Shown here: one piece after another, positions 1-7,982 of the stretch
Layout of the letters: every line of letters starts with the position of its first letter
Position numbering within the stretch: the stretch's first letter is position 1
Assembly: GCF_019312585.1 (NCBI RefSeq)
Contig: NZ_JAHWDP010000004.1
Location: forward strand, 124,001 to 188,000
Length of the DNA: 64,000 nucleotides
Reading direction: 5' to 3'
DNA from: Halomarinibacterium sedimenti
GTDB lineage: Bacteria; Bacteroidota; Bacteroidia; Flavobacteriales; Flavobacteriaceae
Translations under genes and position numbers: made by a program
The notes under the pieces: generated by a model
Seen by the model: only the letters and a program-made list of their open reading frames with translations
What the model was told of the DNA's origin: nothing
The model's database searches: none

Positions 1-862
1 TTCCTTCAAGAGAACCGGCAGGGCCATCAATTTCTAAACCGTGGTCTGAAATATCACCTAAAACCACAACGGCGTTAGAAATGGTTCCAGAGTAAGCCTC
101 ATCAATATCAAGACCGTCGTCACCTTGTGCCCACACTAATGCATTTTCTACATTAACGGTGCCGCCAAACCACTCTATACCATCATCTACATTTCCCACC
201 ACTTCAATATTGTTTATAGTAGTACCACTTCCTACACCACCTAACGTAAGTCCGTTTATTTCATTCCCGTCTCCAATTAAAGTACCACCGTGTCTAATAG
301 ACACATAACTTAAAGTTCCACTGTTGTCAGCATCATTGTTTCCACCATACAGACCATTAGTATCACTTGCAGGGATTCCTTCAATTTGATTTTCGGTAGC
401 ATTTCCTGATAATGAAGCACGTGCATTTCCTAAAATTAAAAGGCCTCCCCAAAGTCCACGGTCATTTTCACTAAGATTGGTTCCTGCTATTTGTCCAACA
501 TCAATGTTATCTGCAATTGACGTAAAAATGATAGGCTGGGAAGCAGTTCCTACGGCATTAATTTTAGCTCCTCGTGCAATAATTAATGTAGATGCATTCG
601 CTCCAGATCCAGCAAAAGCCTTTATAATGGTTCCTGGGTCAATGGTTAAAGTAGCACCGTTAGTTACAGTAACTCTACCTTCTAGTTCCCAGATAACATC
701 ATTTGTTAAAGTAAAGTCTTCTGTAATTTGCCCGGTAAGCGTGGTTTCTATTACAACACCACCATCATCATCGATAGGTATAATATCCCCATTATCATCA
801 CTTCCACATGCAATTAATACTAGGGAGAGTAAAATTCCTTTAATTTTAATAAGATTCTTCAT
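1..862 (-). CDS. Surface beta-helix lipoprotein, C-terminus cut by the left window edge
   Basis: The visible 287 residues begin with a lipoprotein signal ending LSLVLIAC, so Cys19 is the likely lipidated residue. It is followed by GSDDNGD, which fits the acidic lipoprotein export signal known to send Bacteroidota lipoproteins to the cell surface. The rest is rich in Gly, Asn, Thr and Val with repeated short strands (for example GATLTIDPGTIIKA and GLTLGGVGSGTTINNIEVVG), as in right-handed parallel beta-helix proteins. No catalytic motif was recognised, so no function is assigned. The 172-bp gap to dgt is divergent; a seven-of-eight match to TAnnTTTG lies near 893-900. The start ATG is the first codon before the lipobox. 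The frame is open at position 1, so the C-terminal part and any T9SS sorting domain lie outside the window. Confidence 0.75.
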   Translation of the reverse strand, partial: MKNLIKIKGILLSLVLIACGSDDNGDIIPIDDDGGVVIETTLTGQITEDFTLTNDVIWELEGRVTVTNGATLTIDPGTIIKAFAGSGANASTLIIARGAKINAVGTASQPIIFTSIADNIDVGQIAGTNLSENDRGLWGGLLILGNARASLSGNATENQIEGIPASDTNGLYGGNNDADNSGTLSYVSIRHGGTLIGDGNEINGLTLGGVGSGTTINNIEVVGNVDDGIEWFGGTVNVENALVWAQGDDGLDIDEAYSGTISNAVVVLGDISDHGLEIDGPAGSLEG

Positions 863-1034
863 ATTGTTTTTGTTTAGTTTGTTCTTAATTGATGGTGCAA
901 ATATGGAACTAGCATGTAAAGTGGGTGTTAATCTAAAATTATGATTAAGTCATTTCAAGGTTATCTAAATGTTAAATGGTTAACCTTAAAAAAATGATTG
1001 AATTAAGTATCTTGCATCTTCAATATTTCAAAGT

Positions 1035-2366
1035 ATGATGCAATGGGAAAAGCTCCTTTCTTTAAAAAGACAAGGAGATACAAATAAACGATTACGAATA
1101 GAACAAGACGAAACCCGATTGGGTTTTGAAGTTGATTACGACAGGATTATTTTTTCTTCCGCTTTTAGAAGCCTTCAGGATAAAACACAGGTAATTCCGC
1201 TTTCAAAAACCTCCTTTGTTCATACCCGCTTAACTCATAGTTTGGAAGTTTCGGTGGTTGGGAGGTCTCTAGGAAGAGCAGTAGGGAAAGCTATATTGGA
1301 AAGGCATCCTTATCTTGAAAAAACGCATGGGTATCGTTTTAATGATTTTGGAGCTATCGTGGCTGCTGCTTCTTTGGCTCACGATATTGGAAACCCTCCT
1401 TTTGGACATTCGGGTGAAAAAGCAATTGGCGATTATTTTTTAAATGGAAACGGAAATCGATTTAAAAAAGTTTTAACCGATAAGGAGTTTCAGGATTTGG
1501 TCGATTTTGAAGGTAACGCAAATGGCTTCAAAATTTTGACAGAATCTAAACATGGAGTGGAAGGGGGATTACGACTTTCTTATGGGACCTTGGGTGCTTT
1601 TATGAAATATCCCAAAGAATCACTTCCCAAAAAACCAACGCCTCACATAGCCGATAAAAAATACGGGGTTTTTCAGAGTGAAGTTTCTTTTTTTACTGAA
1701 GTGGCAGAAGAACTAGGATTATTGAAAATGGAAAACAATAGATATAGTCGTCATCCATTAACTTTTCTGGTGGAAGCGGCAGATGATATTTGCTACACAC
1801 TAATTGATTTTGAAGACGGAATAAATTTAGGATTAATTGAGGAGGAACTTGCTTTAGAATATTTGGTAAATCTTGTAAAAGACACCCTTCAAAAAAAGAA
1901 ATATAGTAAGTTAACGCAGGCTTCAGATAGGCTTGCTTATTTGCGATCATTAGCAATAAACACTTTAATTGAAGAAGCTGTGTCAGTATTTATTAAAAAT
2001 GAAGAAAAAATCCTAAAAGGGACATTTGGAAACTCTCTTTTGGACCATTGTAATTATACTTCTCAAATTAATGATATTATTAAAGTAAGTGTTGAAAAGG
2101 TATATAAGAGTCAAGAAGTAATTGAAAAGGAGATTGCTGGATATAAAATTTTGACGACTTTATTGGATGGGTTTACGCAAGCTTTTGAGAGAAAACAAAA
2201 TCACCAATTGAGACATTACGATAAATTATTAATTTCTGCATCGCAATTAAATATGGATGAAATCCATTCTACGTATGACTATCTCATGGCTAGTTGTAAT
2301 TATATTTCTAAACTTACAGATGGAAATGCGTTATTACTTTTTCAGAAAATGAATGGCAAAATTTAA
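1035..2366 (+). CDS. dgt: Deoxyguanosinetriphosphate triphosphohydrolase
   Basis: This HD-domain enzyme hydrolyses dGTP to deoxyguanosine and triphosphate, limiting dNTP pools in the cytoplasm. The metal site is visible: His68 in TRLTHSLE, the His116-Asp117 pair in LAHDIGNPPFGHSG, and Asp250/Asp251 in VEAADDICY. The dGTPase signature FEGNANGFKIL lies at residues 158-168. At 443 residues the length is normal for the family. Two consecutive ATG codons open the frame, so the start could be three bases later. A weak TATCTTGC element lies about 35 bp upstream. It stands alone between the divergent lipoprotein gene and the secreted protease on the same strand, and no hairpin terminator was seen between dgt and that protease. 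Confidence 0.92.
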   Translation: MMQWEKLLSLKRQGDTNKRLRIEQDETRLGFEVDYDRIIFSSAFRSLQDKTQVIPLSKTSFVHTRLTHSLEVSVVGRSLGRAVGKAILERHPYLEKTHGYRFNDFGAIVAAASLAHDIGNPPFGHSGEKAIGDYFLNGNGNRFKKVLTDKEFQDLVDFEGNANGFKILTESKHGVEGGLRLSYGTLGAFMKYPKESLPKKPTPHIADKKYGVFQSEVSFFTEVAEELGLLKMENNRYSRHPLTFLVEAADDICYTLIDFEDGINLGLIEEELALEYLVNLVKDTLQKKKYSKLTQASDRLAYLRSLAINTLIEEAVSVFIKNEEKILKGTFGNSLLDHCNYTSQINDIIKVSVEKVYKSQEVIEKEIAGYKILTTLLDGFTQAFERKQNHQLRHYDKLLISASQLNMDEIHSTYDYLMASCNYISKLTDGNALLLFQKMNGKI

Positions 2367-2448
2367 ACTTCTGAATGTTAAAAGGGCAGACTTTTAATAA
2401 ATTTCAACTATATTTAGCTTCCTTAATTTTTTAACTAAAAACTAAACT

Positions 2449-5022
2449 ATGAAAAAATTACTTTACCTGCTTGCATTTCTTACGGTGAGCATTGCAGGAG
2501 CTCAGGATTATACACAGGTAATCCAATCGTACTTAAACAATAATCGAGCACAGTTAGGCTTGACCGCTGGAGACGTAGAACAGGTAACTGTTTATTCTCA
2601 AAGTTTTTCAAAAAGCATGAATGTTAATAATGTTTATGCGGGTCAAACCATTAATGGAATTGAGGTATTCAATTCTGTTTCTAGTTTTGCAATTAAATCG
2701 GGATTAGTTGTAAACGCAAATGTTTCTTTTATTGATGATGCGTCATCAAAAGTGAACGCTTCAACTCCATCTATTACTGCTGAGGGGGCAATTACAAGAG
2801 CCGCACAAAATTTGGGAATTAACTCTCCTTCACAGCTGGAGCTTATTAATAATAATGGATTAAATTATTTGTTCAATAACGGAAATATTTCTTTAAATGA
2901 AATTCCTGTAAAACTTGTCTATCAACCCATGCCAGATCAAACATTGCGTTTATCTTGGGATTTAAGTATTTACCTTTTAGATGCAAGCCACTATTACAGT
3001 GTTAGAATTGATGCATTATCTGGTGAACTTATTGATACTATAGACTGGGTTGTTAATTGTGACTTTGGTGCTGGTAGTCATGGGCACAAAGTTGAGCACA
3101 GCATTTTATTTAAAAATGAAAACGAATTTTCTATTGGTGGTGCTCAGTATAGAGTTTTCCCAATGCCATTTAGTAATCCTTTAGATGGAGCAGATGTAAT
3201 TGTAACTAGTCCAGAGGATGCTACTGCATCCCCATTTGGATGGCACGATACAGATGGTGCTGGAGGAGCAGAATTTACTATTACAAGAGGAAACAACGTT
3301 TGGGCTATGGAAGACCAAAACGGGAATAATGGTACTGGAGCATCTCCAGATGGTGGAGCGACATTAAATTTTGACTTTCCATTCGGGCTACCTCAACCTC
3401 CTGCAAATTATGTGGATGCCTCTACAGTAAATTTATTTTATTGGAATAACATTGTCCACGACGTTATGTATCAATATGGTTTTGACGAAGAAAGTGGAAA
3501 CTTTCAAGAAAATAATTATGGTAATCCAGGAAATGATGGTGATGGGGTGTATGCAGATACACAAGATGGTTCTGGAACTAATAACGCAAACTTTTCTACC
3601 CCTCCAGATGGTAGTAACCCAAGAATGCAAATGTTTATTTGGGATGGCGGAGGCGCTGGACCTGTAGATATTCTTACCATAAATAATGGACCTTTAGCTG
3701 GAGTATACCAAGGTGTGCCAGCTGGTTTTGGAGGAGAAATTCCTTTCCCACCTCTTACAGAAGATTTAGTTGTTGTTGAAGATGATGACTCTGGAGTCTC
3801 AACAGACCCTAATGATGCTTGTGATCCTATTACTAATGGAGGAGCATTAAGTGGAAAAATTGCTGTAATTAGAAGAGGTGAATGTGAATTTGGGTTTAAG
3901 GGACTTGCTGCTCAAAATGAAGGTGCAGTGGCAGTTATTATGGTTAATAATGTAGCTGGCCCTCCAATTGTTATGGGAGCAGGAGCTGTTGGAGCCTCTG
4001 TTACCATTCCAATGTTTATGGTTTCAGATGTTGACGGCGAAGCAATTATAGCTGAAGCACTTTTAAATACTGTAAACGGAACTATCTCAGGAGAAAATAT
4101 TCCTCCAGACTTAGATAGCTCTCTTGACAATGAAATTGTTGTTCACGAATATGGTCATGGAGTTTCTAACCGTTTAACAGGTGGTCCTAACAATACCAGT
4201 TGTTTAAATAATCAAGAGCAAATGGGTGAAGGATGGAGTGATTATTTAGGATTAATGTTAACCATGCAAACAGGAGATCAAGCTGAAGATGTTAGAGGTT
4301 TAGCAGCATATGCTTCTAGTAATCCAAATGGAATAAGAGAGGCTCCCTATAGCACAGACTTTGGAGTAAATGATTATACCTATGCCGATGTAAATGGAAA
4401 TGTATCCGTTCCACATGGTGTAGGATTTGTATGGGCAACGATGCTATGGGAAATGACTTGGGATTTAATTGACCAATACGGTTTTGATGCTGATATTTAT
4501 AATGGTACTGGAGGAAATAATATCGCTCTTCAATTAGTAATGGATGGTATGAAATTACAAGCTTGTAGCCCTGGTTTTATAGATGGTAGAGATGCCATTT
4601 TACAGGCAGATGCTTTGGCAAATGCTGGAGCAAATTGCGAAATTATCTGGGCAGCATTCGCTCGAAGAGGCCTTGGTTTTAGTGCAAGTCAAGGATCATC
4701 AGGTTCAACAACAGACGGGGTTGAAGCTTTTGATTTACCACCAACAGGGACTTGTTTGCTAGGTATCGCCGATGCTAATTTTGACAGTAACTTTAATGTG
4801 TATCCGAATCCATCAAGTGGACAGATAAACATTGCGTCAAAAATTAGTTTAGGTGAAACTACTGTAACTATTGTGGATATGAATGGCAGAACTGTTTATT
4901 CACAAAAAGTAAACTTAGGAACGCTAACTACCTTGGATGCTTCTAAATTAACAACTGGAATTTATCTAGTTAATATTGAAGGAGATACTTATACTCATAC
5001 TTCAAAATTAATTATGAAATAA
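2449..5022 (+). CDS. T9SS-secreted M36 (fungalysin-type) metalloprotease with PA insert
   Basis: This is a secreted zinc endopeptidase precursor of 857 residues. A signal peptide (MKKLLYLLAFLTVSIAGAQ) is followed by a fungalysin/thermolysin-type propeptide (about 30-180). The M36 catalytic region has the zinc motif HEYGH at 566-570, and GEGWSD with Glu594 as the expected third ligand. Between the start of the catalytic region and the zinc motif sits a protease-associated (PA) domain, recognisable by GKIAVIRRGECEFGFKGL and following residues. The last 75 residues, beginning FNVYPNPSSG and ending TSKLIMK, are a type A T9SS sorting domain, so the enzyme should cross the outer membrane through the Por machinery. 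A near-consensus TATATTTA promoter element lies at 2409-2416. It ends at a strong terminator shared with dxs. Confidence 0.93.
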   Translation: MKKLLYLLAFLTVSIAGAQDYTQVIQSYLNNNRAQLGLTAGDVEQVTVYSQSFSKSMNVNNVYAGQTINGIEVFNSVSSFAIKSGLVVNANVSFIDDASSKVNASTPSITAEGAITRAAQNLGINSPSQLELINNNGLNYLFNNGNISLNEIPVKLVYQPMPDQTLRLSWDLSIYLLDASHYYSVRIDALSGELIDTIDWVVNCDFGAGSHGHKVEHSILFKNENEFSIGGAQYRVFPMPFSNPLDGADVIVTSPEDATASPFGWHDTDGAGGAEFTITRGNNVWAMEDQNGNNGTGASPDGGATLNFDFPFGLPQPPANYVDASTVNLFYWNNIVHDVMYQYGFDEESGNFQENNYGNPGNDGDGVYADTQDGSGTNNANFSTPPDGSNPRMQMFIWDGGGAGPVDILTINNGPLAGVYQGVPAGFGGEIPFPPLTEDLVVVEDDDSGVSTDPNDACDPITNGGALSGKIAVIRRGECEFGFKGLAAQNEGAVAVIMVNNVAGPPIVMGAGAVGASVTIPMFMVSDVDGEAIIAEALLNTVNGTISGENIPPDLDSSLDNEIVVHEYGHGVSNRLTGGPNNTSCLNNQEQMGEGWSDYLGLMLTMQTGDQAEDVRGLAAYASSNPNGIREAPYSTDFGVNDYTYADVNGNVSVPHGVGFVWATMLWEMTWDLIDQYGFDADIYNGTGGNNIALQLVMDGMKLQACSPGFIDGRDAILQADALANAGANCEIIWAAFARRGLGFSASQGSSGSTTDGVEAFDLPPTGTCLLGIADANFDSNFNVYPNPSSGQINIASKISLGETTVTIVDMNGRTVYSQKVNLGTLTTLDASKLTTGIYLVNIEGDTYTHTSKLIMK

Positions 5023-5042
5023 TAATAGAATACTTATTTTTT

Positions 5043-5080
5043 AAATGGGCTTTTCAAATTAATTGAAAAGCCCATTTTTT
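5043..5080. terminator. Bidirectional rho-independent terminator between protease gene and dxs
   Basis: A perfect 15-bp stem (5043-5057 with 5063-5077) with a five-base ATTAA loop is flanked by T-rich sequence on both sides. It serves the two converging genes and abuts the dxs stop codon at 5081. Confidence 0.9.
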
Positions 5081-6853
5081 TTAAAGATATTTTTCGAGTG
5101 TGTTATTTATTTTTTCTGAAGAAATTCCTGCTAAATCTTGAAGTTGTTCTACAGTTCCGTGTTCTGGAAAAATATCAGGAATCCCTATAATCTCAACAGT
5201 AGAAGTATAATTGTTTTCTGAAGCAAACTCTAAAACAGCACTTCCAAAACCTCCTTTTTTAATACCGTCTTCAACTGTAATAATAGTTGTGTATTTTTTG
5301 AAAACACTATGTAATAATTCTTCATTTAATGGTTTTACAAACCGCAAATCATAATGTGCAATCAGATTAGGATTGCTTGTATGGGAAATTGCTTCAGTGC
5401 AATTATTGGCTATCGTTCCAACAGAGAGAACAGCAATTTTTGAACCCTCCTTTAGACAGACACCTTTGGCTATTTCAATTTTAGAATAGGGTTTCTTCCA
5501 ATCTATTATATTTCCTCTCCCACGTGGATATCTGATGGCTATTGGATTATCTAAACCCAATTGAGCTGTATATAAAATATTTTGAAGTTCTTCTTCATTC
5601 CTTGGGGCAAATACAATTAAATTTGGAATACAGCGTAAATACGCTAAATCGAAAATACCATGATGTGTAGCACCATCTTCTCCAACAATTCCAGCTCTAT
5701 CTAAGCAAAATATGACAGGGAGCTTCTGCAAACAAACATCATGAATTAACTGGTCATATGCTCGTTGTAAAAAAGTAGAATATATATTACAAAAGACAAT
5801 CATTCCTTGAGTAGCAAGTCCTGCTGCTAATGTTACCGCATGTTGTTCTGCAATGCCTACATCAAATGCTCGTTTGGGATAGGTATCCATCATACATTTT
5901 AGGGAGCTTCCAGTTGGCATTGCGGGAGTTATGGCAACGATTCTTTCATTTTTTGAAGCCAGCTCTACTAAGGTTTTTCCAAATACATCTTGGAATTTTG
6001 GAGGTAGTTCAACGTTACTTTTAGGAATTAAATCACCTGTATCTGCATTAAATTTTCCTGGGGCATGATAGGTAACTTGATCTTCCTCCGCCTGACGAAG
6101 TCCTTTTCCTTTTGTCGTTATCACGTGCAAAATCTTTGGGCCAGAGACACTTTTTAATCTCGTTAATTCAGAAATTAACTTGTCTAAATCATGACCATCA
6201 ATAGGGCCAGAATAATTAAAATTTAATGCTTCAAAAATATTGTCACTTTCGGGAATGGTGTCTAAGGTAACCTTTGTTAAATACTCTTTTAATGCACCTA
6301 CACTTGGATCAATTCCAATGGCATTATCATTTAAAATTACTAATAGGTTAGTGTTGGTTACCCCGGCATGATTCAATGCTTCAAAGGCCATTCCGCTAGC
6401 AATGGAAGCATCTCCAACTACGGCAATATGTTGTTTTTTTGAATCTCCTCTCAGCTGAGCGGCGATTGCCATCCCCAATGTCGCTGAAATGGCTGTGCTA
6501 CTATGACCCACCCCAAAAGGATCATATATACTTTCATCTCTTTTTGGAAATCCACTTATACCTCCTAGCCGTCTGTTTGTGTGAAAAATATCCTTTCTAC
6601 CAGTTAATATCTTATGTCCGTAAGCTTGATGACCCACATCCCAAACTAAGACATCATTAGGGGTGTCAAAAGTATAATGTAGTGCAATTGTTAGTTCTAC
6701 AACACCCAAACTAGCACCAAGATGTCCTTCTTTGGTGGCTACGATATTTATAATAAAGTCACGTAATTCCTGGGCAAGATGAGGTAGTTGATCTACAGAA
6801 AGCTTCCGAAGATCTTTAGGAAATTGAATTGAATCCAGTAATTTTTTTTGCAC
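5081..6853 (-). CDS. dxs: 1-deoxy-D-xylulose-5-phosphate synthase
   Basis: The enzyme condenses pyruvate and glyceraldehyde 3-phosphate, the first step of the MEP isoprenoid pathway, using thiamine diphosphate. The product is 590 residues, within the family range. Visible landmarks are GHLGASLGVVELT near residue 42, the thiamine-diphosphate motif GDASIASGMAFEALNHAG near 146 with NDN about 30 residues later, and the transketolase pyrimidine-domain segment DRAGIVGEDGATHHG. The only start compatible with family length is GTG, because an in-frame stop lies six codons upstream. A perfect TAnnTTTG element ends only four bases before this GTG, so the mRNA may be leaderless. The gene converges with the protease gene and diverges from tadA. 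Confidence 0.95.
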   Translation of the reverse strand: MQKKLLDSIQFPKDLRKLSVDQLPHLAQELRDFIINIVATKEGHLGASLGVVELTIALHYTFDTPNDVLVWDVGHQAYGHKILTGRKDIFHTNRRLGGISGFPKRDESIYDPFGVGHSSTAISATLGMAIAAQLRGDSKKQHIAVVGDASIASGMAFEALNHAGVTNTNLLVILNDNAIGIDPSVGALKEYLTKVTLDTIPESDNIFEALNFNYSGPIDGHDLDKLISELTRLKSVSGPKILHVITTKGKGLRQAEEDQVTYHAPGKFNADTGDLIPKSNVELPPKFQDVFGKTLVELASKNERIVAITPAMPTGSSLKCMMDTYPKRAFDVGIAEQHAVTLAAGLATQGMIVFCNIYSTFLQRAYDQLIHDVCLQKLPVIFCLDRAGIVGEDGATHHGIFDLAYLRCIPNLIVFAPRNEEELQNILYTAQLGLDNPIAIRYPRGRGNIIDWKKPYSKIEIAKGVCLKEGSKIAVLSVGTIANNCTEAISHTSNPNLIAHYDLRFVKPLNEELLHSVFKKYTTIITVEDGIKKGGFGSAVLEFASENNYTSTVEIIGIPDIFPEHGTVEQLQDLAGISSEKINNTLEKYL

Positions 6854-6857
6854 GAAG

Positions 6858-6865
6858 CAAAGATA
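6858..6865 (-). promoter_or_regulatory. Predicted dxs promoter -7 element (TATCTTTG)
   Basis: An exact match to the Bacteroidota -7 consensus TAnnTTTG, read on the minus strand. The predicted transcription start falls almost on the GTG start codon of dxs. Confidence 0.5.
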
Positions 6866-6907
6866 CAGTTATTCCCACTTTTTAATCATCAAGACTTTTT
6901 GAATTTG

Positions 6908-6915
6908 TATTTTTG
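6908..6915 (+). promoter_or_regulatory. Predicted tadA promoter -7 element (TATTTTTG)
   Basis: An exact TAnnTTTG match, 17 bases before the tadA ATG. This is the same spacing range seen at aspS and cphB in this window. Confidence 0.45.
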
Positions 6916-6932
6916 AATATCTATTTTAGATT

Positions 6933-7382
6933 ATGTTACAGCCATTAGACGATGCCTATTTTATGAAAAAAGCTTTGCAAGAAGCTGAAACTGCTTTTGA
7001 AAAGGGTGAAGTTCCCATAGGTGCTGTGGTGGTTTGTAAAAATCAGATTATTGCTCGTGCCCATAATCTTACCGAAGCGCTAAACGATGTAACGGCACAT
7101 GCCGAAATGCAAGCCATTACTGCAGCAGCTAATTTTTTAGGGGGGAAATATTTAAAAGATTGCACCCTTTATGTAACGCTTGAGCCTTGTCAAATGTGTG
7201 CTGGAGCACTATTTTGGAGTCAGATTTCTAAAGTGGTTTTTGGTGCTCGTGATACTGAGAGAGGGTGTATAGCATTAAAGACGAAACTTCATCCAAAAAC
7301 GGAAATGATAGGAGGTGTGATGAAAGAGGAGACCTCGCATTTATTGAAACGTTTTTTTATAGAGAAAAGAAACTTAAATTAA
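6933..7382 (+). CDS. tadA: tRNA-specific adenosine deaminase (wobble A34 to inosine)
   Basis: This cytidine-deaminase-fold enzyme most likely converts A34 to inosine in tRNA-Arg(ACG). The zinc site is complete: His56-Ala57-Glu58 in TAHAEMQAI, and Pro85-Cys86 with Cys89 in TLEPCQMCAG. The 149-residue length matches bacterial TadA. The family also includes guanine deaminases and other nucleoside deaminases, but the length and LEPCQMCAGAL favour TadA. The gene is divergent from dxs and convergent with the cold-shock gene, sharing a terminator with it. Confidence 0.88.
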   Translation: MLQPLDDAYFMKKALQEAETAFEKGEVPIGAVVVCKNQIIARAHNLTEALNDVTAHAEMQAITAAANFLGGKYLKDCTLYVTLEPCQMCAGALFWSQISKVVFGARDTERGCIALKTKLHPKTEMIGGVMKEETSHLLKRFFIEKRNLN

Positions 7383-7384
7383 AA

Positions 7385-7415
7385 AAACCCTCCGAAGCTA
7401 TACTCGGGAGGGTTT
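7385..7415. terminator. Terminator between tadA and cold-shock gene
   Basis: A 9-bp stem AAACCCTCC / GGAGGGTTT (7385-7393 with 7407-7415). On the minus strand it is followed by a run of seven T, so it best serves the cold-shock gene; it can also stop tadA transcripts. Confidence 0.8.
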
Positions 7416-7441
7416 CAAATTCGGTTAGTTACAAATATATC

Positions 7442-7639
7442 TTAGTCGTGGATAACGCGAACTTTTGCTGCTACCACTCCTTTTCTTCCTTCTTCTTCTT
7501 CATATTCTACTTTGTCTCCTTCGTTAAGGGCTTCGCCATTAAGTCCGGTTACATGTACGAAAATGTCTTTTCCGGTCTCATCGTTGGTGATGAATCCGTA
7601 ACCTTTTGATTCGTTAAAAAACTTTACTGTTCCTTCCAT
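7442..7639 (-). CDS. Cold-shock domain RNA chaperone (CspA family)
   Basis: A 65-residue single cold-shock domain that binds single-stranded RNA or DNA. Both RNA-binding motifs are present: RNP1 as KGYGFI (residues 12-17) and RNP2 as DIFVHV. The C-terminal half is unusually acidic, with a YEEEEGRKG segment. A TACCTTTG promoter element lies 29 bp upstream of the ATG, so the leader would be short, unlike the long thermosensing leader of E. coli cspA. Whether it is cold-induced cannot be told from the sequence. Confidence 0.92.
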   Translation of the reverse strand: MEGTVKFFNESKGYGFITNDETGKDIFVHVTGLNGEALNEGDKVEYEEEEGRKGVVAAKVRVIHD

Positions 7640-7668
7640 TGTAATAAAAAAATAAATTAATAATATCC

Positions 7669-7676
7669 CAAAGGTA
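7669..7676 (-). promoter_or_regulatory. Predicted cold-shock gene promoter -7 element (TACCTTTG)
   Basis: An exact TAnnTTTG match on the minus strand upstream of the 65-residue cold-shock gene. No clear -33 TTG was found at the usual spacing. Confidence 0.45.
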
Positions 7677-7736
7677 GTATAATTATGGACTCGAAAATGA
7701 AGAAATTATCAAATTTTTTTTAAAATAATACCTGAT

Positions 7737-7982
7737 TTATAGCTTTTTGTCTTTACTATATGCTTGCATTTTCTCAATATTTTCCTTGGTAAGCATGTAG
7801 TCTTTTACATTTTTATTCTTCCAACGATGGTAGACAAACAAAGGCATAAGGACTAAAAATAATCCAGAAACAGAAAGCCCAATAAGTAAATCACCCATTT
7901 TTGGATCATCTGGTTTAACATAGAAACCCGTAATTAGGGCAACTACTATGGCAATGAATAATATGATTAAAAAGTATTTCAT
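7737..7982 (-). CDS. Small membrane protein coupled to ClC transporter
   Basis: An 81-residue protein with two predicted transmembrane segments (about 3-21 and 32-50) and a charged cytoplasmic tail (YHRWKNKNVKDYML and on to KDKKL). The family was not recognised. Its ATG directly follows the TAA of the ClC gene with no intervening base, so the two are almost surely cotranscribed and translationally coupled. A role as an accessory or assembly partner of the transporter is an inference from this arrangement only. Confidence 0.65.
   Translation of the reverse strand: MKYFLIILFIAIVVALITGFYVKPDDPKMGDLLIGLSVSGLFLVLMPLFVYHRWKNKNVKDYMLTKENIEKMQAYSKDKKL

Noticed and set aside
477-944. 155-residue open frame on the plus strand
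   Set aside because: It lies antisense to the beta-helix lipoprotein gene and has no family features; the minus-strand frame has a signal peptide and lipobox.
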